NCBI GenBank assembly: GCA_964036665.1
Contig: OZ038529.1
Location: 19,230,060 to 19,294,059, forward strand
Source: Gordius sp. MW1
Lineage: Eukaryota > Nematomorpha > Gordioida > Gordea > Gordiidae
DNA length: 64,000 nucleotides
Direction: 5' to 3'
A program made the position numbers and the translations under genes. This document shows, piece by piece, positions 21,356 through 32,418 of the stretch; the first letter of the stretch is position 1, and the number at the start of each line of letters is the position of its first letter. A model generated the notes under the pieces. That model worked only from the letters and a program-made list of their open reading frames with translations. It did not search any database and was not told the DNA's origin.

Positions 21356-24300
21356 TTAAAAGTTAAATTCATCGTGGAATCGTACCGGTGGTTTTGATAT
21401 TCTTGTTGAACGTCGCAATATAGGGGGACTTTCAACTCCTTCTATGTTTTGTTCCAAACCTGTTGTCGCAGTCTCTAAACTTGGCATAAACTGTGATCGC
21501 AGCCTAAACTTCATTTGATCAGCATGTTTTCTTTTGATTCCACCGTCTGTCCGGACATTATACGAATAGTGGCCCTTCCGTTCTACAATAATACCTTTGT
21601 ACCTTCCCGGCTTAATTTCGTTGCGAATCCATACTGGATTCGCAACATCAAATTCCCTAAAACGTACATTTTGATCGTGATATGTTTTCTGCTTCCATAT
21701 CTTCTCCCTTATTACGTTTCTTAAATCCGGCTTTATTAAATCTAGTGCGGTTTGTAATCTCCTTCCTAAAAATAATTCAGATGGGGTTTTTCCCGTCGTC
21801 GCTTGAGGAGAGTTTCTGTAACTTATCAAGACCTGTTGGAGACAAAGTTCTTTGTTCCAAGTCTGTTTTCTCGCCGCATAATATCTTGTTTTTAACGTCC
21901 TTATCATCCTTTCGGCCTGCCCATTGGTTTTAGGATGATATGGAGTCGATTTTATGTGAGTAATATTATTTGAAACACAGAATTTGAAAAATTCTTGTCC
22001 AGCAAATTGTGGTCCATTGTCTGACACAATCTGCGTGGGAATTCCAAATTTACAGAACCAATTCCGTAGATGATTGATTACGGCCGATGTTGTTGTCGAA
22101 GTTACCGTTGCTACCTCAACCCATTTTGAGAATGAGTCTATTAATACTAACCACCATTTTCCTTCTATTGGACCAGCTATATCAATGTGCACACGGTCCC
22201 ACACACGATCAGGTAAATTCCATGGATAGAGCGGTACCTGCTTTTCTGGAGGTCGCACTTGACATCCTTCGCATGATTTTACATGTCTGTCAATGTCTTC
22301 ATCCATTCTCGGCCAATAAACATAATAGCGACAAACATTTCGCATCCCAGTAATTCCAGGATGTCCTTGATGTAAAATCCGAAGAACCAAATTCTGTAAA
22401 GATTTCGGAATGATCAACCTATTTCCTAGAAATAGTAGTCCACTTTCGTATGAAATCTCTTCACGTTTATTGAAATATCCTTTTATATCTAACTGAAATT
22501 TGGACATGTCAATGCGCCAATTGCGCTCAATAGCACGAATTAATTCTAGACAACTACGATCTGTCTTTATTGCATTTTTAATCATTTCTCTATTCAGTGT
22601 TAAGTCCTCGATCATTAATAACCCAATATTGTTTATATTTGCATCGTCACCATCTTCGTGAGTGGTCAATCTAGACAGAGCATCTGCACATTTGTTGTCT
22701 TTACCCATACGATATTTAATTTCATATTGATATGAATTTAATAGTAAAGCCCACCGTACCAGCCTGTTATTAACGATTTTGGGTAGATCCCTTTTACAAC
22801 CGAAAATTCTTTCTAACGGTTTGTGGTCCGTTGTTAACGTAAATTTTCGTCCTCTGAGATACTGATTAAATTTCTCAACTCCAAAAATTATGGCTCTAGC
22901 TTCACGGTCAATCGTCGAATAATGTTTTTCTGATTGGCTCAACGTTCTAGAAGCATAAGCTATGGGTCTTTCAGATTTGTCGGGAAAAACATGAGATATC
23001 ACGGCGCCTACACCTGTCTCGGACGCATCAACTGCAAGATTAACTGGTAACGTTGTACTATACGGTACTAAGGTGTCAGTAGATGAAAGCATCAACTTAA
23101 CTTCATCAAAAAATTTTTGTTCCTGAATTGTCCATCTCCACATTATGGTAGAACCAGTTAAGGCATGTAGTGGAGCACATTTTTCGTGTAATCGAGGAAT
23201 AAACCGTTCCTGATAATTTACAAGACCTAAAAATGAGCGTAGCTCCTTTTTATTTTCTGGTATCTTGAAATTCTTAATTGACTCAATGCGTTCTTCTGTA
23301 GGGTGGATACCTGTCGAATCAATTTTATGTCCTAGATAGATAACTGAGTTTTGGAAAAATTTGACTTTTTCCTTTTTTGCTTTCAGCCCAGCATTTTGTA
23401 TTCTTGTTAGGACCTCGTTTAGATTTTTCGAATGGTCATCTTGATTTAACCCCGTGACTATAATATCATCTAACAGTACCCCAGTGTGCGGAATTCCCTT
23501 TAATAAGTTTTCCATATATCGTTGAAAAAGATTTGGTGCCGTCGCTAAACCAAATGGCAAACGTTTGTACCTAAAATGACCAACATGCGTAGCAATTGTT
23601 AACAATTGTCTACTCTCTTCATCTACCATCATTTGTAAATACGCGTCGCGTAGATCTATCACTGTATATTTCTCACCACCAGCTATTTTTGTAATTAGAT
23701 CATCAAATGTTGGCAGCATATGATCATTGGTACTAAGGTAGGGGTTCAAAGTAACTCTGAAATCCCCACAGATTCTAATAGAACCATTCCCTTTAACAAC
23801 ATTTACCGTTGGTGTGATCCATTTAACTTCACTTAAAGATGGGTCCACTCGTTCAATAATGTTTTCGTCCTCCAACCTTTTTAATTCCAATTCTACTTTT
23901 TTCCTTAACGGAAACGGTACCCTTCGGGGTTGAAATGATATTGGCTGGCTTTCATCTTTTAAAAATATTTTGACTTTATAATTTTTAATAACTCCGGGGC
24001 CATCGCTAAATATAGTTGGATACCGAGTAAGAAATAGGGAATCTAATTCCTGTTGTATTTTGTTTAATGAAACCTCACCCGGCAGGTCAAGGCCAAACGC
24101 TTTTATCCAGTCAAGGCCAAAAATTGCCTCTTCGTTTGCTGTTGTAACCACTACAGGTAATGTCAAAACTTTTAGACCAAGTTGAACTGTAACTTTAGTT
24201 TTTCCTAAGATTGGTATTGGATGGTATCCAAAAGATCTTAATTTTGGGCATTCTTCAAGAGTTGGATTCTGAATCAAATTATAAATTTCTTGGTTTATAA

Positions 24301-25168
24301 TTGAGACTGCTGCTCCTGTGTCGAAAAGCATCTTGCATAGTTTTTGGTTGATACAAACCTTGATATAGGGTTTCTTCATCCCCAAACTTGTATAATTTTT
24401 TATGTGTAAAGTATATATCATATTGACAGATCCTGTATGACAAAATCTTGCAAAGTGTCCCCTTCTGTGGCATTTGTAGCACTCTTTATTAAATGCTGGG
24501 CACTTGTTAACTTCATGCACATTTCCACATCTCTCACATCTTTTAGTAGATGTTGATCCTTGGTGGAGAAATTTCTTTGTGGTGACATGTCTAAATTTTG
24601 GCTTAGACTTTTGATATATTACATCTATTTCATGAGTTACTACTTCATTTCTTGCTAATTCCATTGCTTCAGCAATTTTATACAAATCTTCAAACGTAAT
24701 TGCATTTCCTTCGGGATCAACTGCATCTGGCCATCTTGTTCTAACTTCAATTTCAAAAGTTTTATTCTGTATTCCATGAATGAATTGATCCCTCAACCTT
24801 TCATTAAGTTGTATAGAAAAGTCACATTCTTCTGCAATTTGTTTCAATTTTGTTGCATAATCTTTTATTGACTCTCCATCATTTTTTAGGCAACGAATAA
24901 ACATTAATCTATTTTGAAAAATGGTATTTTTTACAGTAAATACCTTTCTGATGATTTGAATCAATTCATTGTATTTTAGTTTAGTAATATCCTTTGGGTA
25001 TACAAAAGTTCTTATCTTCTCGATGTGGGATAAGCCCATATACGCTAAAATCAGCGTGGTGGCTTTCTTATCCAAATTTTCAATATTCCTGGCCCTAAAA
25101 ATATTTTCAATGGTAAATATATAAGAATCAATCTTATCTGTGCCATTGTAGCAAGGAATTATGTCCAT
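21356..25168 (-). CDS. Gypsy Gag-Pol polyprotein, single intact frame
   Basis: The first ATG gives 1,270 residues; the open frame extends ten codons further upstream, overlapping the primer-binding site. In the numbering of the whole 1,280-codon frame: Gag about 1-220; two zinc knuckles (CERCGNVHEVNKC at 221 and CYKCHRRGHFARFC at 240); aspartic protease DTGA near 294; reverse transcriptase about 425-600 with catalytic LLDD near 575; RNase H about 715-840 (AVDAS, TTDHKP); integrase zinc finger about 943-979; integrase core with HIDIAGP, SDNGPQF and the TNGQAE glutamate. Gag and Pol are fused without frameshift. The usual aromatic residue of the reverse transcriptase YxDD box is leucine here. 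All domains are present and unbroken, so the copy may have been recently active. Confidence 0.95.
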   Translation of the reverse strand: MDIIPCYNGTDKIDSYIFTIENIFRARNIENLDKKATTLILAYMGLSHIEKIRTFVYPKDITKLKYNELIQIIRKVFTVKNTIFQNRLMFIRCLKNDGESIKDYATKLKQIAEECDFSIQLNERLRDQFIHGIQNKTFEIEVRTRWPDAVDPEGNAITFEDLYKIAEAMELARNEVVTHEIDVIYQKSKPKFRHVTTKKFLHQGSTSTKRCERCGNVHEVNKCPAFNKECYKCHRRGHFARFCHTGSVNMIYTLHIKNYTSLGMKKPYIKVCINQKLCKMLFDTGAAVSIINQEIYNLIQNPTLEECPKLRSFGYHPIPILGKTKVTVQLGLKVLTLPVVVTTANEEAIFGLDWIKAFGLDLPGEVSLNKIQQELDSLFLTRYPTIFSDGPGVIKNYKVKIFLKDESQPISFQPRRVPFPLRKKVELELKRLEDENIIERVDPSLSEVKWITPTVNVVKGNGSIRICGDFRVTLNPYLSTNDHMLPTFDDLITKIAGGEKYTVIDLRDAYLQMMVDEESRQLLTIATHVGHFRYKRLPFGLATAPNLFQRYMENLLKGIPHTGVLLDDIIVTGLNQDDHSKNLNEVLTRIQNAGLKAKKEKVKFFQNSVIYLGHKIDSTGIHPTEERIESIKNFKIPENKKELRSFLGLVNYQERFIPRLHEKCAPLHALTGSTIMWRWTIQEQKFFDEVKLMLSSTDTLVPYSTTLPVNLAVDASETGVGAVISHVFPDKSERPIAYASRTLSQSEKHYSTIDREARAIIFGVEKFNQYLRGRKFTLTTDHKPLERIFGCKRDLPKIVNNRLVRWALLLNSYQYEIKYRMGKDNKCADALSRLTTHEDGDDANINNIGLLMIEDLTLNREMIKNAIKTDRSCLELIRAIERNWRIDMSKFQLDIKGYFNKREEISYESGLLFLGNRLIIPKSLQNLVLRILHQGHPGITGMRNVCRYYVYWPRMDEDIDRHVKSCEGCQVRPPEKQVPLYPWNLPDRVWDRVHIDIAGPIEGKWWLVLIDSFSKWVEVATVTSTTTSAVINHLRNWFCKFGIPTQIVSDNGPQFAGQEFFKFCVSNNITHIKSTPYHPKTNGQAERMIRTLKTRYYAARKQTWNKELCLQQVLISYRNSPQATTGKTPSELFLGRRLQTALDLIKPDLRNVIREKIWKQKTYHDQNVRFREFDVANPVWIRNEIKPGRYKGIIVERKGHYSYNVRTDGGIKRKHADQMKFRLRSQFMPSLETATTGLEQNIEGVESPPILRRSTRISKPPVRFHDEFNF

Positions 25169-26809
25169 GGCCAAAGAATAAATGTAGTACCGCGCCAATA
25201 AATGTAGTATTCTTAACTACAATGTAGTATATCAACTACTCAGAAATCGCTGAAGCTTTTTATTAATATGCAAAATCGATTTGGGTACATCCAGTCTAAT
25301 TTTTGTATGCATGAATCAAAAATTCGGATCATATGAAATATTTAATTTGTACATATAAACATATGGATATTATAACATATTTTAATTATATAGTATCAAA
25401 TAAATTAGATTTAATTGTTAATAATAATAATAGTTAATACTTAATGAACATGTATTACTATCAATTAGTTTAATTTGTATATATAGGATATGAAAAGCTA
25501 AAGTAATGCTATAAAACGTTATACATTTTATATCTGTTATAATATGTATTTTATATAACATAACTAACATATAACAATAGTTAATAATATATATAAAATT
25601 ACTAGATATTATCACTTGTGCTTATTCTATCTGTTGTAATATCTATGGGATTTAACATATAATAATAGTTATTCTATATAAAAATTAAATTAATATTATC
25701 ACTAATGTGTTTAATATACAATATAGTATAAGTAAAATAACCTTAATACAATAAAACATACTAATGTTAAAATAAATAGTGTGTAAAATAGTGTATGAAA
25801 GTAGTTAAAAAAGTATGGTTACACTAACCTTTCTTATTTAAATATACCTACTTGGAATTATATCGTTTCCTAGGAAAGAATTTAACCTTCTAGGTAATTT
25901 GAATAAAGCAACTCGCTCATCAGTTACCTAGGCAAAAATTTAACCTTTATTATTTGAATATATAAACTCGATCACCTATTCATACAACTTAACCTTTATT
26001 ATTCGAGCATTCACAACCCTCACTATTCATATATCTTAACCTTATTATTTGACCACTAATTATAATTTAAATAACCCCGATAGTTGTGTATATAAACAAG
26101 ACGTTTTAAATAAATTCATTCACTTGAATCATTTGTAGAGAACATATTTCTCTACAAAAGTTAGGATAAATTTTTAATAGTTCTTGTTAGGTTATGTTAG
26201 AATCAGCAAGAATCAACTTAGACAATTATTTGTATAAAGTTAGCTGATATAGGATTTAATTATTGATAAAAAACATAATTATGTCCTAGTCAACTTTAAT
26301 AACGTCTATTGCCATATTTATCTTTAGTATCGGGAAACTTAAATGAGTATCGCTGATCTGTTAAATAATTTAAAGGTAATTAAAATTCCCTTGCGTTACT
26401 TTTATAGAGCTTTCTCATATTTAAAACGTGAATATTATATATATCTTTTAATATATGCCCAGTAGTATTAAAAGATTATTTAAAGCCGTTCCAAACAATT
26501 TATATGTTGGAGCTTGTAATATCAGCAAAAGTAATTCAAATTATCATTTTGACAGGAAACATATGGGCAAAAGATTTTTTAGAGCGTGAAATTGAAACGT
26601 TTAATAATAAAGATCATTTACTATTGGCATGTAACCAATATAGTAAAGACATTCCAAAATAATTGGTGAGATGATATAATTTTCCTTTAATATACAATTA
26701 AGTCTAATAAATAATATAAGATGGTCTATGAGTAAATATAAAACACACGCAGCGCGAAATATTAACATATTTTCAAGCTTGTATTTAAAAATTAAACAAA
26801 TTTTATTTA

Positions 26810-28034
26810 TTATTGTAAATCAATTTCATCATATAACGGGGCATCGTGACCTTGTAAGAGCATATAATTAGAGATGGCATCAACATATGGATATAGAGGC
26901 ATAGGGTTAGATACATTTGTATATTGAGCTATAAGACGATTTATATTATAATATATAGAAGCGTATTTTTTATTTGTTTCATACACTCTCTTGTCCTGAG
27001 AGATGTGTAGCAAATCAACATTAGTTTTTTCTTGCAGGTCTTGCAGGAAATCAACAAACAAGTATATAATAGGGTGGGTTTGTTTAAGCCCACTTCTAAG
27101 CGCATTATGAAACCCTTGCAGGTGGTTGTTGGTACGGGGCCCCTCTGCATCGAGCCTTTGCCACATATCATAGGGGAACAAGGGGTCCCTCCTAAGCCCA
27201 ATCCAGGTATTGTGGATGTACAAAAAAAAAATTCTCAATTTCTCCATCGCCGCGCACATTGGGCTGGACCATGCAAAGGGTCATGATATCACGGATGTGC
27301 CCTCTCTTCACAAATGGCAAAGCTAGAAGACGACGCACGCTGCGCCTGAAATCAGCATTTGATGAATAAAGATTCTTCAGTTTGCCAGACCCAGCGTGTC
27401 GATAGATCGCCTGGCCAAAATGAAACATGCAACCTAAAAATTATATAAACAAAACATTAAATTTTACCCTTTATAATAATATTAGGGAAACAGGCTTCCA
27501 AGGCCGATGCTTGCCCGTTAAAAATCAACCTGTGCATAGTTCGGGGCGAAAACTAGCTGCAAGCTGTTACAAATCTAAATGAGTTTCCAAAAACACTTTT
27601 TTATAGGTCTCTTCTGTTTTATCTGGCAGAAGAGTGTAAGTAAACTACAGGAATCATATGATCCCGGTAGTACGAGTGAATTGTAAAAATCTAAAAACAA
27701 CGTTACGGATATATTATAAAAATGTAAATACTTGAGTAAAATGTTGAGGGCAAGTTTTAAACGTACCATCACAATAAATATTATGAGATTCGTACATAAT
27801 ATTTAGGAGGTCAACTGTCTCAAAGATAAACATTCTATTATCCTCATTTGATAGCAAGAAGTTTTTGCCACCATGAGTATTGAAATGATGCGGCTTAAGG
27901 GTATTTATTTTGGGATAGGCTAAATACACCATAAGAATAAATATACTTTTGTGAGGAATATCTGAGTGTTCTTGGGTTATATGGAAATCATGATTTTGGC
28001 ATATGCTTGTCCTTGGCATTTCTTTGTTCGGCAC
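26810..28034 (-). pseudogene. MULE transposase (FLYWCH/MULE-domain type), degraded
   Basis: Three readable blocks on the minus strand, in order: 28,034-27,714 with IYCDGTFKTCP, which contains the first catalytic aspartate; about 27,640-27,575, where a shifted frame reads YTLLPDKTEETYKKVF; and 27,467-26,810 with GCMFHFGQA and then TNNHLQGFHNALR, which are hallmarks of this family. A 34-nt GT-AG intron (27,434-27,467) joins FPNIIIKG to CMFHFGQ in frame. Stops and frameshifts elsewhere make the copy non-functional unless more introns are hidden. Confidence 0.75.
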
Positions 28035-28201
28035 TTAAAATAAAGTTGGAATTTTTTCACAACTTTAGCTTGGGTATATTCATATTCCCCTAAGACTAAA
28101 ATTGGGTTTTTGTTTTGAGTTAATTTGAATTCAATGGGCATATCAAATATAACAGTGGGAATTGGAGCTGTGGTTTGTGCTATATATATAAAAATATATT
28201 A

Positions 28202-29104
28202 AATATTAATAAGACATAATTGTATTGTATTTAAAATGCATACTTTTAATGTAGTTAAAAATATTGTAAGTAATTTTGCCCTAAACACATCTAAAAAGAG
28301 ATATTTTGATATGATAACTGAGAAATTTTGACAGATAAACTTACAGCAGTTCAATTTGAAATCTTAAGTGTATAGTAATCATAAATCAATATCCCAGAGT
28401 TTTTAAATTTGTATCATAAGCAACACAAAAATATAATAAATAAAATTAAATATTAATAAGACATAATTGTAAAATAATTAAAATGCATACTTTTAATGTA
28501 GTTAAAAATATTGTTAGTAATTTTGCCCTAAACACATTTAAAAAGAGATATTTTGATATGATACTGAGAAATTTTGACAGATAAACTTACAGCAGTTCAA
28601 TTTAAAATCTTAAATGTATAGTAATCATAAATCAATATCCCAGAGTTTTTAAATTTGTATCATAAGCAACACAAAAATATAATAAATAAAATTAAATATT
28701 AATAAGACATAATTGTATAATAATTAGAATGCATACTTTTAATGTAGTTAAAAATATTGTAATTTTGCCCTAAACACATTTAAAAAGAGATAATTTGATA
28801 TGATAACTGAGAAATTTTGACAGATAAACTTACAGCAGTTCAATTTGAAATCTTAAGTGTATAGTAATCATAAATCAATATCCCAGAGTTTATAATTTGT
28901 ATCATAAGCAACACAAAAATATAATAAATAAAATTATATATTAATAAGACATAATTGTAAAATAATTAAAATGCATACTTTTAATGTAGTTAAAAATATT
29001 GTAAGTAATTTTGCCCTAAACACATTTAAAAAGAGATATTTTGATTTTGATATAATAACTGAGAAATTTTAACAGATAAACTTACAGCAGTTCAATTTGA
29101 AATT
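28202..29104. repeat. Tandem repeat of about 245 bp, nearly four copies, in the MULE
   Basis: TTAATAAGACATAATTG and its downstream context recur at about 28,202, 28,449, 28,695 and 28,937. The last copy is truncated. A small palindrome, AAAGTCTCACGATGTGAGACTTT, follows at about 29,128-29,150, just inside the element end. Subterminal repeats of this kind may be transposase-binding arrays; that is an inference. Confidence 0.85.
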
Positions 29105-29293
29105 TGCCGCTTCGAAAAAGTCTCACGAAAAAGTCTCACGATGTGAGACTTTGACCCGAAGGGCATTATACCGGTTGCCCCAAAACGGCAAAATCAACTA
29201 AAACATGTGATGATGAAAAGACGTATATATTCCACTAGGAACAACGAACTTAAACGTATATATAAATACAAAGTATAAATCTATGATATTACA

Positions 29294-30147
29294 ATGTAAT
29301 TAATCAATCTTTTTATATGTGTATTGTCTTTCATGTTGAAAGTTTGTAGTAAGCTCCAACACCTTTCATGTAAAGATATAGGGTGCATTAATGTAGTTTT
29401 AGATCGATAAACTGAAATAAAAAGTTTATGAGATCTTTCCGGAAAAACCGCTTTAACAGCCTCTTCAGATTTTACAATCAATCTACACAAAATCATCATA
29501 ATATGAGAGACCCTTGAAACTCCAAAGTTGAAGTTTTCATCATCACAATGAAATATATAATGATAAAGTGAAATTTTTATATTTTCTGGCTCTGAACAAA
29601 AAGCTGCGTCTATTTCATTTTCATTATAGGATTCACCAATTATTTGAACTGGTGTAAGTATCTTATCCGATACTTTTTTCAAGGTGTCTATTAAAGGGTT
29701 TTGGGCAGTTATCTCTCCGCCAGGGTATAATTTGGGAAAAGCTCGTTTTCCTAGCTCGATAGGGTTATCTGCCAATGTAGATATCAGGTTGATCATTTCC
29801 GGAGTATAAGCAAATGGTGAGACTCCCATAAAGATGAATCTCAAAGCCAATTTCATGACTTCTCTTATATCATTTTTTGACGGGTATGCATAACTTTGTA
29901 ATTTTGATAAAAAATCATCATTCCATTGAGGTACATCCTTGGTTGATTTTTTAATTCCCATATAATCATGTGACATAATCGATAATGCCTCTTCTGCTAT
30001 TCTTTGAACTTCTTCTCCCATGTCATTGCCCTGCCTCTCGAATTTGACAACTCCCTTGACTTGTGTCACATCATTTTCAAGAGCCAATCTTTTATTTGCT
30101 TGAGTTGATGTATTGAGAGATGACATTTCAAAATTGTTTGTATCCAT
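29294..30147 (-). pseudogene. Endogenous nucleocapsid-like gene, left palindrome arm, N-terminal part
   Basis: Minus-strand frame of about 285 codons starting at an ATG at 30,147 and running into the gypsy insertion. It is intact up to the insertion point, after which the gene resumes at 21,170. It is nearly identical to the right arm (30,190 onward) over its whole length and has no introns. It reads as a soluble helical protein without signal peptide or membrane segment. See the other part for the family discussion. Confidence 0.5.
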
Positions 30148-30189
30148 TGATTCAAAATTTTAACAAATAAATTGTTTTATAGTTTAGTC

Positions 30190-32130
30190 ATCTCTCAATA
30201 CATCAACTCAAGCAAATAAAAGATTGGCTCTTGAAAATGATGTGACACAAGTCAAAAGAGTTGTCAAATTCGAGAGGCAGGGCAATGACATGGGAGAAGA
30301 AGTTCAAAGAATAGCAGAAGAGGCATTATCGATTATGTCACATGATTATATGGGAATTAAAAAATCAACCAAAGATGTACCTCAATGGAATGATGATTTT
30401 TTATCAAAATTACAAAGTTATGCATACCCGTCAAAACATAATATAAGAGAAGTCATGAAATTGGCTTTGAGATTCATCTTTATGGGAGTCTCACCATTTG
30501 CTTATACTCCGGAAATGATCAACCTGATATCTACATTGGCAGATAACCCTATCGAGCTAGGAAAACGAGCTTTTCCCAAATTATACCCTGGCGGAGAGAT
30601 AACTGCCCAAAACCCTTTAATAGACACCTTGAAAAAAGTATCGGATAAGATACTTACACCAGTTCAAATAATTGGTGAATCCTATAATGAAAATGAAATA
30701 GACGCAGCTTTTTGTTCAGAGCCAGAAAATATAAAAATTTCATTTTATCATTATATATTTCATTGTGATGATGAAAACTTCAATTTTTGAGTTTCAAGGG
30801 TCTCTCATATTATGATGATTTTGTGTAGATTGATTGTAAAATCTGAAGAGGCTGTTAAAGCGGTTTTTCCGGAAAGATCTCATAAACTTTTTATTTCAGT
30901 TTATCGATCTAAAACTACATTAATGCACCCTATATCTTTACATGAAAGGTGTTGGAGCTTACTACAAACTTTCAACATGAAAGACAATACACATATAAAA
31001 AGATTGATTAATTACATGTGTAGGGAAATCAGCGCTCCAAAAAGTGCAGAAATCAATATTGATCGTCTCCAATTAGAGGGATTGTACAATTCAGCTTGTT
31101 TATTACAAATGTATGGGAATGGGATGCCTATCGTCACACTCCCAATTGTCTTGGCTCACCAATATAATGTGAAAGAGTCACAAATTTTGGGAATGTTTAC
31201 GTCCGATATAGAAATTGACTCCTTATTCAAAATAGCAGAAATGCACAGAATGGTTAATAAGGGAATCACTCACAACACATGGCCTTATGCAAGGATATTA
31301 GATGATAATTATTATCAATCACTGTCCTCTAGAAATAATAAGTCTATGTATCTCAAATTGATAGCCTTATTAGATGAAGAGAATGTGCCTTCAGACCAGA
31401 ATATTTTTACTAAAATCAATACTAGACAGAATGGTTAATAAGGGAATCACTCACAACACATGGCCTTATGCAAGGATATTAGATGATAATTATTATTAAT
31501 CACTGTCCTCTAGAAATAATAAGTCTATGTATCTCAAATTGATAGCCTTATTAGATGAAGAGAATGTGCCTTCAGACCAGAATATGTTTACTAAAATCAA
31601 TACTAGACAGAATGGTTAATAAGGGAATCACTCACAACACATGGCCTTATGCAAGGATATTAGATGATAATTATTATCAATCACTATCCTCTAGAAATAA
31701 TAAGTCTATGTATCTCAAATTGATAGCCTTATTAGATGAAGAGAATGTGCCTTAAGACCAGAATATTTTTACAAAAATCAATACTAGACAGAATGGTTAC
31801 TAAGGGAATCACTCACAACACATGGCCTTATGCAAGGATATTAGATCATAATTATTATTAATCACTGTCCTCTAGAAATAATAAGTCTATGTATCTCAAA
31901 TTGATAGCCTTATTAGATGAAGAGAATGTGCCTTCAGACCAGAATATTTTTACTAAAATCAATACTAGTAGGATGCATTTTAATAAAGATGAAATTTTGT
32001 TGTGGGCAGCTGGAGCAAGGAATTATTTAAAGCCAAAATCTTCATTTCAATACAAGAGATTTGGTGCAGCTGATAAAATAATTGGTGAGGTTCAACAAAT
32101 CAAAAGCATCAATAGAGCGGCCAATAACAC
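30190..32130 (+). pseudogene. Endogenous nucleocapsid-like gene, right palindrome arm
   Basis: Plus-strand copy of the gene in the left arm, separated from it by only about 40 bp. It lacks the first few codons of the left copy. A GGA-to-TGA change creates a stop at 30,788-30,790. Four copies of the 181-bp segment (about 31,248-31,975) further shift the frame. The C-terminal part continues to 32,130, where it abuts an LTR-like sequence directly. No gypsy insertion is present here, so this arm preserves the ancestral target site. Confidence 0.5.
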
Positions 32131-32418
32131 TGTTAAGTCCTGTGTTGAAAGAAGAGTGCCGTCTGTAACGGTTAAGCTCAAGAGCTCCTAAGGTCAAAGT
32201 TTGAGATGTTGGGTTCGAGTGATTTTCGTCGTTAGTCTAGTTCTTTAATCGTGAACCTTCGTATTCAAGTTATGGTATGTCTATGCTTGATTGGCGTCAA
32301 CCCTTTCAGTGTTTGCGTAAATGATCAATTCAGTGTGATATATAATGGATGGGATCAATAATTTTATTGATAATATAACAATTGACAAGGCAATAGTTTT
32401 ATTCAGGCTTTGGTCGAC
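32131..32418 (-). repeat. LTR-like copy 3 (inverted), fused to the nucleocapsid-like gene
   Basis: TGTTAAGTCCTGTG ... GGTCGAC matches the outer 288 bp of the arm at 14,451, with few differences. Homology stops at GTCGAC. Its outer LTR end (TGTTAAG) is joined base to base with the 3' end of the nucleocapsid-like sequence, without a poly(A) tract or target duplication between them. Confidence 0.8.

Larger units (their letters stand above)
25278..29187 (-). mobile_element. Mutator-like (MULE) DNA transposon inserted in the gypsy LTR
   Basis: An 8-bp duplication of the LTR sequence (GCAAAATC, 25,270-25,277 and 29,188-29,195) flanks it exactly, and removing it restores the LTR. The ends are imperfectly inverted (GATTTGGGTACATCC against CGTTTTGGGGCAACC). 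It encodes a MULE-type transposase on the minus strand and carries subterminal tandem repeats of about 245 bp at its transposase-upstream end. Positions 25,278-26,809 are AT-rich and non-coding. Confidence 0.8.
21171..29293 (-). mobile_element. Ty3/gypsy LTR retrotransposon, full length, LTR split by a MULE
   Basis: LTRs are 21,171-21,343 and 25,203-25,277 plus 29,196-29,293 (173 bp each when the insertion is ignored; about four differences). They start TGTA and end TTACA. The target duplication ATGTA flanks the element (21,166-21,170 and 29,294-29,298). On the minus strand there is a purine tract (GGGAGAAA) just before the 3' LTR, and a primer-binding site (TGGCGCGGTACTACA, about 25,183-25,197) after the 5' LTR. 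It inserted into the left arm of the nucleocapsid-like palindrome; the undisturbed target is visible in the right arm at about 31,015. Confidence 0.92.
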
